Origin: Bacteroidota bacterium
GTDB lineage: Bacteria; Bacteroidota; Bacteroidia; Bacteroidales; F082
Length of the DNA: 31,798 nucleotides
Assembly: GCA_002686705.1 (NCBI GenBank)
Contig: NYYH01000008.1
Coordinates: forward strand, 14,816-46,613
Direction: 5' to 3'
The stretch's first letter is position 1. Each line of letters opens with the position of its first letter. Both the position numbers and the translations under genes were made by a program. Positions 24,931-31,798 of the stretch are shown here, piece after piece. The notes beneath the pieces were generated by a model. It had not been told where the DNA came from. It saw only the letters and a program-made list of their open reading frames with translations, and made no database searches.

Positions 24931-24948
24931 TCGATGTATTAGTTTCAT
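23992..24948 (-). CDS. lplA: Lipoate-protein ligase A
   Basis: 318 residues. The LplA/BirA-like catalytic domain has FNIAAEEYFLKNYTDDIIMFWQSSPSVIVGKHQNTIAEVN and the lipoyl-AMP-site motif RRITGGGTVYHDEGNINYSI. LTINSKKFSGNSAHVFKNRVLHHGTILFNTD follows, with the conserved Lys after NSKK and the HHGT loop. The accessory C-terminal domain runs from about residue 230 (YKSWDWNYGYSPSYNYKHE). The enzyme activates lipoate with ATP and attaches it to lipoyl domains of 2-oxoacid dehydrogenases and glycine cleavage H protein in the cytoplasm. The start ATG is followed by MKLIHRNITDPYFN, a usual N-terminus. The gene lies in the left arm of the inverted repeat except for its first six codons. Confidence 0.92.
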   Translation of the reverse strand: MKLIHRNITDPYFNIAAEEYFLKNYTDDIIMFWQSSPSVIVGKHQNTIAEVNMNFVNKNNIPVIRRITGGGTVYHDEGNINYSIITSSENKEKLVDFRKFTEPIIGFLHTLGLIAVFEGKNNLTINSKKFSGNSAHVFKNRVLHHGTILFNTDIDNLKASIREGDFNISDKSVKSIRANVANIADQLTTPLQIEEFIDKLTKYFIDYFKIESTIQLTDRDITSINELVENKYKSWDWNYGYSPSYNYKHELNSIKLNMRINKGIIENIDIGGNISFKEEICDSLLNVKYEKEAVEKVFTLYQISVDDLNLYMMLFGFY

Positions 24949-25008
24949 TCTTATTTTTTTTGAATATAGAAGACATAATCATTAATGTTGATCCTGTGTT
25001 CATTTTCC

Positions 25009-25061
25009 TTCAAAATTCGATATTCAAAATTCAACATTCAGAATTCATTATTCGATGTTCA
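25009..25061. repeat. Short ATTC-rich intergenic repeat
   Basis: Imperfect units of about 8-12 bp (attcgatattca, aaattcaac, attcagaatt, attcgatgttca) follow each other; the 12-mers at 25015 and 25050 match at 11 of 12 bases. The run reaches into the folP stop codon. Such TGAAT/ATTCA-type runs are common between genes in Bacteroidota. On the minus strand it lies downstream of folP and upstream of lplA. Confidence 0.5.
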
Positions 25062-25922
25062 TATATTATTCTCCATAAACTCGACAATCTTAACCACCTG
25101 TCTTGCTTCTTCAACATCATGTACGCGTAGTATATTGGCACCAGATGACAATGCAATAGTATGAAGTGAGGTTGTCCCAATAAGTGAATCTTCGGGTGTA
25201 GTGTTTAATACCTTGGTAATCATCGATTTCCTTGATATTCCAACAAGAATTGGCAGTTTGTTAATTCTTGTGTTTTCAAGATTTGCAATAAGCTTATAAT
25301 TGCATTCAAGTGTTTTCCCAAAACCAAATCCAGGATCAAGGATTATATCATCTACTCCTAAGCTTGATAATTCGTCTACGGCTTTTTGAAAAAAGGTTTT
25401 CACTATTGAAACTATGTTGTCTTCAATTGGTGAACTCATCATATTTTGTGGTGTGCCATGAATATGCATAAGTATATAGGGGACATTTAACTTTGCTATT
25501 GTTGCAAACATATTGGTATCCATTGTTCCACCTGATATGTCATTAATAATATGGGCACCTGCGTTAACTGTTTCTTCTGCTACTCTAGCTCGATATGTGT
25601 CAATAGAAAAAACAGCTTCCGGAAATAAATTGGTTAATATATTAACTGGTTCCACGATTCTTTTGAGCTCTTCATCAACAGATACCTCTTTTGCTCCGGG
25701 TCGGGTAGAAACTGCACCAACATCGATAATGTCGGTTCCGTTCTTTAACATTCCTTCTGTTCTCTTAATCCAAATATCTTTATCCTTGTATTTGCCCCCA
25801 TCATAAAATGAATCAGGCGTTAGATTCAAGACACCCATTATTTTTGGTGTTGAAAAATCGATTAGTTTATTATCGACCTTAATATTTCTGATTTCATTAA
25901 AAGATGTACTTTTATTGTTCAT
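25059..25922 (-). CDS. folP: Dihydropteroate synthase
   Basis: 287 residues, a normal length. Diagnostic motifs: KIMGVLNLTPDSFYDGGKY (first pterin signature), GTDIIDVGAVSTRPGAKEVS (second), SIDTYRARVAEETVNAGAHIINDISGG, ILMHIHGTPQNM, DIILDPGFGFGKTLECNYKLI and LVGISRKSMITKVL, and it ends in RVHDVEEARQVVKIVEFM. It joins p-aminobenzoate to dihydropterin pyrophosphate in folate synthesis and is the sulfonamide target. It is transcribed away from the DUF1599 gene, with 57 bases between, a Bacteroidota-conserved pairing. Confidence 0.95.
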   Translation of the reverse strand: MNNKSTSFNEIRNIKVDNKLIDFSTPKIMGVLNLTPDSFYDGGKYKDKDIWIKRTEGMLKNGTDIIDVGAVSTRPGAKEVSVDEELKRIVEPVNILTNLFPEAVFSIDTYRARVAEETVNAGAHIINDISGGTMDTNMFATIAKLNVPYILMHIHGTPQNMMSSPIEDNIVSIVKTFFQKAVDELSSLGVDDIILDPGFGFGKTLECNYKLIANLENTRINKLPILVGISRKSMITKVLNTTPEDSLIGTTSLHTIALSSGANILRVHDVEEARQVVKIVEFMENNI

Positions 25923-25949
25923 TTAAACACAAACTTTGTAAACTTATAG

Positions 25950-25957
25950 CAAAGGTA
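25950..25957 (-). promoter_or_regulatory. -7 box TACCTTTG for folP
   Basis: TACCTTTG on the minus strand is an exact -7 consensus match, 27 bases before the folP ATG, in the 57-base gap shared with the divergent DUF1599 gene. Confidence 0.5.
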
Positions 25958-25979
25958 AAATTAAACTCATTAACGGGGA

Positions 25980-26534
25980 ATGAATAAAGATACAGCAGCT
26001 CAATTTGAAGAGGTAATTGAATATTGCAGGGATATATTTGAAAATAAGCAAAAAGATTACGGAACGGCGTGGCGCATTCTTCGGTTGGAAAGTTTAACAG
26101 ATCAGATCTACATCAAAGCTAACAGAATCAGAACCCTACAAGTTAAGGAAGTAAGTTTGGTAAATGAAGGCATAATTCCTGAATTTGTTGGGATTGTAAA
26201 TTATTCTGTAATGGCTATTGTACAGCTTGAATTAGGTGTTGCTGAGTCGGCTGATATGAGTGCTGAAAAGGCAATTGAGCTATATATTGAAAAGCTTAAT
26301 GAAGCCAGTGCACTAATGATGAACAAAAATCATGATTACGATGAAGCCTGGCGCAATATGCGCGTGTCGTCATTTACTGATATTATATTAATGAAATTAT
26401 TACGCATTAAACAAATTGAAGACAACAAAAGACAAACAATTGTGTCGGAGGGTCTTGATGCTAATTACCAGGATATCATAAACTATTCACTATTTGCGTT
26501 AATAAAATTGATAATCGAGAAAGAAGATGCCTAA
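25980..26534 (+). CDS. DUF1599 (nucleotide-modification-associated, MazG-like) protein with internal repeat
   Basis: 184 residues. Two copies of the same motif are visible: FENKQKDYGTAWRILRLESLTDQIYIKANRI in the first half and MNKNHDYDEAWRNMRVSSFTDIILMKLLRI in the second, each followed by a loop and a helix with a conserved INYS. The family is an all-alpha fold related to MazG-type nucleotide-binding proteins; its function is unknown, but it sits next to folP and a DoxX gene in many Bacteroidota. The start is the ATG at 25980; the stop overlaps the start of the DoxX gene by 8 bases, so translation is probably coupled. Confidence 0.85.
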   Translation: MNKDTAAQFEEVIEYCRDIFENKQKDYGTAWRILRLESLTDQIYIKANRIRTLQVKEVSLVNEGIIPEFVGIVNYSVMAIVQLELGVAESADMSAEKAIELYIEKLNEASALMMNKNHDYDEAWRNMRVSSFTDIILMKLLRIKQIEDNKRQTIVSEGLDANYQDIINYSLFALIKLIIEKEDA

Positions 26535-27657
26535 GGAAAAAAATATTGAACCGTTGCTAGTGAAGATTATTCGGATAGTTACAGGTCTGGTTTTTATATT
26601 CTCAGCCACAGTAAAAGGAATTGATCCATTGGGTACTGATTACAGAGTGGTTGACTACCTCGAAGCCTACAGTTGGTATTCTTTTATTGATTTTTCGTTT
26701 GCATTAACAATATTGGTTATCAGTGTTGAATTTTTCCTGGGAGTTGCATTACTTTTTAGATTACGCCTTCGTCTTGCAGCCTTAGGAGTATTGATGTTAA
26801 TGATCTTTTTTACAGTCGTAACTTTTATTGATGCAAGGTACAATCTGATTACTGATTGTGGTTGCTTTGGAGATGCTATTAAATTAACAAACTGGCAAAC
26901 ATTTTATAAAAATATTGTACTGCTGATATTCGCAATATCAATATTTGCTTGGAGAAGTAAAATTGAACGACAGGGTGGTAAAGGCACTCAACTCATAGTT
27001 CTTCTGTTATTTATAGCTGGATTCGGATGGTTTATGTCGTACAATTATAATCATTTGCCAGTAGTCGATTTCAGAGACTGGGAAATTGGGAACGATATGA
27101 AAAGTACCGGACGCGAGACAATAGTTTCGTATCTTGCTTACAAGAACAAAAATACCGGTGAAATAAAAGAATATATTTCGCCAGATTACCCGTGGAATGA
27201 TTCAGTTTGGTTATCGGAATGGGAGTTTGTTGATCAACGAATTGATGATTCTCAGCTGGTTATGAAGCATGGATTGATAATCGAAGATGAAAATGGGAAT
27301 AATCTCACAGAACAGATAATTGAAAATCCCGGTTATCAGTTTGTATTGGCGTCTTATGATTTAGATGAGGCAGTTGGACAGGGGATGATTGATGCTTCTG
27401 GTATTTTCCACAAAATGATTGAAAATAATATTGATGTGGCACTGCTTACAAGTTCTACAGAAGATGTTATTGAAAAATATAGAAAGTTGTATACAATTGA
27501 TTATGATGTTTATTTTGCTGATGATATTGAACTAAAGGCAATGATTCGTTCAAATCCGGGACTGGTATTACTAAAAGATGGAGTAGTTATTTCAAAATGG
27601 CATCACAACGATTTTCCACAAATTAGCGAAGTGGAAGAACTAATATCTCATGATTAA
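26527..27657 (+). CDS. DoxX-family membrane protein of the BT_3928 type
   Basis: 376 residues. The N-terminal half carries four hydrophobic helices with DoxX features: LVKIIRIVTGLVFIFSATVKGIDPLGTDYRVVDYLEAY, SVEFFLGVALLFRLRLRLAALGVLMLMIFFT, and a conserved TDCGCFGDAIKLTNWQTFYKNIVLL with two cysteines. A fifth helix (LIVLLLFIAGFGWFMSY) leads to a C-terminal soluble domain with a thioredoxin-like last part (VLLKDGVVISKWHHNDFP). This is the phylum-typical protein found downstream of DUF1599 and often before tpiA; its function is unsettled. It overlaps DUF1599 (8 bases) and the permease gene (8 bases). tpiA is absent here. Confidence 0.85.
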   Translation: MPKEKNIEPLLVKIIRIVTGLVFIFSATVKGIDPLGTDYRVVDYLEAYSWYSFIDFSFALTILVISVEFFLGVALLFRLRLRLAALGVLMLMIFFTVVTFIDARYNLITDCGCFGDAIKLTNWQTFYKNIVLLIFAISIFAWRSKIERQGGKGTQLIVLLLFIAGFGWFMSYNYNHLPVVDFRDWEIGNDMKSTGRETIVSYLAYKNKNTGEIKEYISPDYPWNDSVWLSEWEFVDQRIDDSQLVMKHGLIIEDENGNNLTEQIIENPGYQFVLASYDLDEAVGQGMIDASGIFHKMIENNIDVALLTSSTEDVIEKYRKLYTIDYDVYFADDIELKAMIRSNPGLVLLKDGVVISKWHHNDFPQISEVEELISHD

Positions 27658-28033
27658 GTTTATTCTCAGACGGTTATTTTATGGTTTTTTGGTATTATGG
27701 GGAGTTATTACGGTAATTTTCTTCCTGTTCAATATACTGCCTGGCGATCCGGCTCGTATGTTATTGGGTCAACGATCTGACGTTTCTTCAGTAGAAGCAA
27801 TTACAAAGGACCTTGGTTTGGATAAACCACTAACTGGTCAATATTTTAACTTCCTTAATGATTTATCACCTATTTCTTATCATAATTTCAATAATCCTGA
27901 AAGCTATTGGTATTTTAATGATTCAGATTATGGTGGAGTTGTTAGAGTAATACCAATATCAAAGAATTGGATAGTATTGAAATTTCCTTACTTAAGGAGA
28001 TCGTACCAAAGCCGTCGTCATGTTAGCGCAATA
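27650..28033 (+). pseudogene. DppB-type ABC transporter permease, C-terminally truncated
   Basis: The first 128 residues read as an oligopeptide/dipeptide permease of the BPD_transp_1 class: MIKFILRRLFYGFLVLWGVITVIFFLFNILPGDPARMLLGQRSDVSSVEAITKDLGLDKPLTGQYFNFL, then a Bacteroidota-type insert (YWYFNDSDYGG) and LKFPYLRRSYQS. At VSAI (28022-28033) it enters the inverted copy of lplA and picks up nonsense residues until a stop at 28078. The transmembrane core that would follow is absent. Normally these proteins are about 330-370 residues and form the inner-membrane channel with DppC. The cut is due to the inverted repeat, not to a natural end. Confidence 0.8.
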
Positions 28034-28968
28034 TCACTGACCCATACTTCAATATTGCTGCTGAAGAGTATTTCCTAAAAAATTACACAGATGATATTAT
28101 TATGTTCTGGCAAAGTAGTCCATCAGTAATAGTTGGAAAGCACCAGAATACAATTGCAGAGGTGAATATGAATTTCGTTAATAAAAATAATATTCCTGTT
28201 ATCAGAAGAATAACCGGAGGTGGCACTGTTTACCACGATGAGGGAAATATTAACTACAGTATAATTACATCATCAGAAAACAAGGAGAAACTTGTTGATT
28301 TCCGAAAATTCACTGAACCTATTATTGGATTCTTGCATACATTGGGATTAATTGCCGTTTTTGAAGGAAAAAACAACCTAACTATAAACAGCAAAAAATT
28401 CTCAGGTAATTCGGCTCATGTTTTTAAGAACAGGGTGTTGCACCATGGCACTATATTATTCAACACTGATATTGATAATCTGAAAGCTTCTATTCGGGAA
28501 GGCGATTTTAACATTTCTGATAAATCAGTGAAATCCATTAGGGCTAATGTTGCTAATATAGCCGATCAGTTGACGACACCCTTACAAATTGAGGAATTTA
28601 TAGATAAGCTCACAAAATACTTTATTGATTACTTCAAAATTGAATCTACTATTCAATTAACTGACAGAGATATAACCTCCATCAACGAACTGGTTGAAAA
28701 CAAATATAAAAGTTGGGACTGGAACTACGGCTACTCCCCTTCGTACAATTATAAACACGAACTTAATAGTATTAAACTTAATATGAGAATTAATAAGGGA
28801 ATAATAGAAAATATTGATATTGGCGGTAATATAAGTTTTAAAGAAGAAATCTGTGATAGTTTATTAAATGTAAAATATGAGAAAGAGGCAGTTGAAAAAG
28901 TTTTCACGTTATATCAAATTAGTGTGGATGATTTAAATCTATATATGATGCTGTTTGGATTTTATTAA
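28030..28968 (+). pseudogene. lplA: lplA copy lacking its first six codons
   Basis: Identical in reading to codons 7-318 of lplA on the other strand. In its own frame a TAG at 28024-28026 lies just before the break, so no upstream start is possible; the first internal ATG is at 28102 (Met31). That start would omit AAEEYFLKNYTDD, part of the fold. If the inverted copy is real, this copy is probably not functional. Confidence 0.85.
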
Positions 28969-29020
28969 TTAATTGACTGTTAATCCTATTTACATATACC
29001 CATATTTCCCTTATACCTGC

Positions 29021-29028
29021 TATATTTG
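29021..29028 (+). promoter_or_regulatory. -7 box TATATTTG, copied in the right arm
   Basis: The reverse copy of the box at 23932-23939, 20 bases before the ATG of the copied FAD/Fe-S gene. Confidence 0.4.
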
Positions 29029-29048
29029 CCTTTTCAGTAAAAGAAGTA

Positions 29049-31798
29049 ATGGATAAACTGCAGAACAGACTAGCTGAGTTTAAAAAAGTTTTTGTTGGCG
29101 AGATTTTCACCGATAAGTCAACCCGTTTGATGTATGCTACCGATGCGTCTGCCTATCGCGAGATTCCTACTGCTGTTGCCTACCCAAAAAACAAGTCAGA
29201 CATTATAAACCTCATCCATTTTGCCAGAAAAAACAATACATCTATTATTCCACGAACTGCCGGTACATCTCTTGCAGGTCAGGTTGTTGGTAGTGGAATC
29301 GTAGCAGATGTGTCGAAACATATGACACAGATACTTGAAATCAACAAAGAGGAAAAATGGGTAAGGATTGAACCTGGAGTTATATTAGATGTACTGAATC
29401 TTGCTTTAAAAGAGCATGGTTTGTTTTTCGGCCCCGAAACATCAACATCAAACCGATGTATGCTAGGAGGCATGCTTGGTAATAATGCATGTGGCTCGCA
29501 TTCATTAATTTATGGAAGTACAAGAGACCATACATTAGAAGTTGAAGTAATTCTTAGTGATGGATGTGAAGCAATATTCAAACCTCTTTCAATTGAGGAA
29601 TTTCAGGATAAAATAACAGGCGAGACACTTGAGAATAAGATTTACAAAAGTGCACACGAAATCCTTTCAGATAATAATAACAAGTCTGAAATAAATAAAG
29701 AATTTCCCGACAGTAACATACGACGAAGAAACACAGGATATGCTTTAGATTTGTTATTGAAGATGAAGCCTTTTGATTCTGAAGGTGATCAGTTTAACTT
29801 TTCAAGTTTATTAGCAGGTTCAGAAGGTACTTTAGCCTTTACAACTGCAATAAAACTAAATTTGGTGCCCCTCCCTCCTAGTAACAAGGCACTTGTTTGT
29901 TTACATTTTAATACTATAAAAGAAGCTTTAAAGGCAAATATTTTAGCTCTTAAACATAAACCAGTTGCCATTGAGTTAATGGATAGTACCATACTTGAGC
30001 TCACAAAAAAGAACTTAGCACAAGAAAAAAATCGATTTTTTGTTGAAGGCGAACCTGAAGCAATATTAATTGTTGAGTTTGCAGAAGAAGATCCCGAAAT
30101 AATCAGAAGCAAAATAATCTTAATGGAAACGGAAATGAAGGAAGCCGGATATGGATATCATTTCCCTGTGATAGAAGATTCTGACATAGCTAAGGTTTGG
30201 GAATTACGCAAAGCCGGTCTTGGTATCCTCAACAATATGCCGGGTGATGCAAAGCCCGTTGCAGTAATTGAAGACACAGCTATTAACCCTGAGCTCCTAC
30301 CCGATTACATAGATAAATTTGACAAAATTCTTAACAAGTATAATAAGAAGTGCGTTTATTATGCTCACATAGCTACCGGAGAACTTCACTTACGACCTAT
30401 ATTAAACTTAAAAGATCCCAAAGATGTAAAGCTATTCTATACACTGGCAAAAGAAGTAGCAGAGCTTGTAAAGAGATTTGGTGGTTCCCTGAGTGGGGAG
30501 CATGGAGATGGAAGGTTAAGAGGTGAATTTATCCCAACAATGGTTGGTGAACACAACTACCAATTATTCAAACAAGTTAAACAAGCGTGGGATCCTGATA
30601 ATATATTTAATCCTGGTAAAATTGTTGACACGCCTAAAATGAACACCTTTCTCCGTTACGAACCGGGGCAGGAAACAAGGGATATAAAAACAGTGTTTGA
30701 TTTTTCGAAAGATCTTGGCATACTGAGGGCAACCGAGAAATGTAATGGAACAGGAACTTGTCGTAAAACAGAAGTAATTGGAGGCACCATGTGCCCTAGT
30801 TATATGGTAAGCCGTAATGAGAATCAATCTACAAGAGCAAGGGCAAATTTATTGAGGGAGTTTTTAACTAATTCATCAAAAGCCAACCCCTTTGATTACA
30901 AGGAGATTTATGAGGTAATGGACCTGTGCTTATCATGTAAGGCATGTAAGTCAGAATGTCCATCGAGTGTAGATATTGCAAAATTAAAAGCCGAATTCTT
31001 ACAGCATTATTATGCGGATAATCGTATCCCGTTAAGGACATTGTTAATCGCCAATATCTCCAAAATGAATAAGCTTGGTAGCAATTTTCCTTCACTATTT
31101 AACTTTTTTAGTCAAAACTTCATCACTTCCAGGATCACTTCAATTGTTTTTGGTTTTACAACAAAACGCAGGATACCAACCTTAAACAAAACTACGCTCG
31201 ACAAATGGCATAGATTATACAAGGAAGTACTTAATAAAAAGTCATTTCCTAATGGGAAAGTATATTTATTTAACGATGAGTTCACTCGTTTTAATGATAC
31301 AAATATTGGGATCAAAACAATATTACTTCTTACCAAGTTAGGATATGATGTAGTTATTCCTGAACATATTGAGAGTGCAAGGACTTATCTGTCGAAAGGG
31401 TTAGTTAAAAAGGCCAAGACTATTGCAAACCGCAATATAAGATTGCTTAAAGATGTTATTACTGACATCACACCTTTTGTTGGCATTGAGCCATCTGCCA
31501 TACTTACTTTCAGGGATGAATATATTGATCTGGCTGATAAAGTACTGGTTGAAAGCGCAGAGAAGCTCGCCGAAAATTCATTTACCATCGAAGAGTTTAT
31601 TGAAAAGGAGATTAGGTCAGGAAAAATAACAAAGGAGCAGTTCACTGATAGAAAGCAACATATCAAGTTGCACGGTCATTGCCATCAAAAAGCCTTAACT
31701 GGAACCGATTCTACCATGTACGTACTAAATTTCCCTGCTAACTATACAGCCGAAGAGATCCCATCGGGTTGCTGTGGAATGGCAGGTTCATTTGGTTA
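29049..31798 (+). CDS. Second copy of the FAD/Fe-S oxidoreductase, cut by the window end
   Basis: The reading frame from ATG 29049 is open to the last base and gives residues 1-916 of the 980-residue protein described at 20969-23911, with the same FAD_binding_4, FAD-oxidase C and cysteine motifs, ending inside the CCG motif GCCGMAGSFG. I found no substitution relative to the left copy. As a copy in an inverted repeat that coincides with the window end, it should not be counted as an independent gene without read support. Confidence 0.8.
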   Translation, partial: MDKLQNRLAEFKKVFVGEIFTDKSTRLMYATDASAYREIPTAVAYPKNKSDIINLIHFARKNNTSIIPRTAGTSLAGQVVGSGIVADVSKHMTQILEINKEEKWVRIEPGVILDVLNLALKEHGLFFGPETSTSNRCMLGGMLGNNACGSHSLIYGSTRDHTLEVEVILSDGCEAIFKPLSIEEFQDKITGETLENKIYKSAHEILSDNNNKSEINKEFPDSNIRRRNTGYALDLLLKMKPFDSEGDQFNFSSLLAGSEGTLAFTTAIKLNLVPLPPSNKALVCLHFNTIKEALKANILALKHKPVAIELMDSTILELTKKNLAQEKNRFFVEGEPEAILIVEFAEEDPEIIRSKIILMETEMKEAGYGYHFPVIEDSDIAKVWELRKAGLGILNNMPGDAKPVAVIEDTAINPELLPDYIDKFDKILNKYNKKCVYYAHIATGELHLRPILNLKDPKDVKLFYTLAKEVAELVKRFGGSLSGEHGDGRLRGEFIPTMVGEHNYQLFKQVKQAWDPDNIFNPGKIVDTPKMNTFLRYEPGQETRDIKTVFDFSKDLGILRATEKCNGTGTCRKTEVIGGTMCPSYMVSRNENQSTRARANLLREFLTNSSKANPFDYKEIYEVMDLCLSCKACKSECPSSVDIAKLKAEFLQHYYADNRIPLRTLLIANISKMNKLGSNFPSLFNFFSQNFITSRITSIVFGFTTKRRIPTLNKTTLDKWHRLYKEVLNKKSFPNGKVYLFNDEFTRFNDTNIGIKTILLLTKLGYDVVIPEHIESARTYLSKGLVKKAKTIANRNIRLLKDVITDITPFVGIEPSAILTFRDEYIDLADKVLVESAEKLAENSFTIEEFIEKEIRSGKITKEQFTDRKQHIKLHGHCHQKALTGTDSTMYVLNFPANYTAEEIPSGCCGMAGSFG

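Larger units (their letters stand above)
28030..31798. repeat. Right arm of the 3,769-bp inverted repeat (reaches window end)
   Basis: Reverse copy of 21162-24930. Its left edge is a sharp break inside both the permease gene and lplA (7th codon); its right edge is simply the last base of the window. Spacer between the arms: 24931-28029 (3,099 bp). Confidence 0.9.

Noticed and set aside
1..31798. CRISPR arrays, integrases, toxin-antitoxin or phage-defence genes
   Set aside because: Looked for on both strands; no regularly spaced repeats other than those listed and no matching proteins were seen.

Overview
The window looks like a piece of a low-GC Bacteroidota genome, probably Bacteroidales/Marinilabiliales-like. 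The pointers are a TonB-dependent receptor plug of the Bacteroidota type, a C-terminal type IX secretion (T9SS) sorting domain, a folP-DUF1599-DoxX cluster typical of the phylum, a LytTR regulator with a membrane anchor, and several TAnnTTTG -7 boxes in place of sigma70 hexamers. Shine-Dalgarno sequences are mostly weak or absent.

Layout. Positions 1-391 hold a TonB-receptor fragment that runs, without a natural gene end, into an N-terminally truncated M16 peptidase (to 2719). Then come mostly intact, loosely spaced plus-strand genes: a QueG-like Fe-S protein, a secreted NTF2-like (Lumazine_bd_2) protein, an LTA-synthase-like sulfatase-fold membrane enzyme, a degenerate methyltransferase, and a small membrane protein followed by a membrane-anchored LytTR regulator. 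On the minus strand are a DUF2652 protein and an NAD(P)-binding epimerase-like protein. From 10.1 to 16.5 kb, again on plus, lie a short FGE-like ORF, a PhzF isomerase, an MDR oxidoreductase, a broken CMD-family ORF, a DsrE protein, a secreted unknown, a type II NADH dehydrogenase and a secreted PQQ-type sugar dehydrogenase with a T9SS tail. The last two overlap inside an 18-bp tandem repeat.

The 16.6-20.9 kb stretch (minus) mixes intact genes (NapH-like Fe-S membrane protein, MetA-type outer-membrane protein, choloylglycine/penicillin V acylase-like hydrolase) with relics: a frameshifted membrane protein, two pieces of an alpha/beta hydrolase about 2.4 kb apart, a REP-like double hairpin, and a truncated, frameshifted Crp/Fnr regulator next to tRNA-Arg(TCT). 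The 20.9-28 kb part is housekeeping: a giant FAD/Fe-S oxidoreductase, lipoate-protein ligase, dihydropteroate synthase, DUF1599, DoxX, and the start of a DppB-type permease.

The largest structural feature is a 3,769-bp inverted repeat: 21162-24930 reappears in reverse at 28030-31798 around a 3,099-bp spacer. The right copy cuts off both the permease and the start of lplA and runs to the last base of the window. No difference between the arms was seen where they were compared. Together with the TonB/M16 join, this looks more like amplification or assembly chimerism than a biological duplication, so gene order at both ends should be treated with caution. I did not find a convincing new defence or metabolic system. 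The best candidate for an undescribed functional unit is the small membrane protein plus membrane-LytTR pair at 7.1-8.2 kb, which has a 21-bp-spaced direct repeat upstream.
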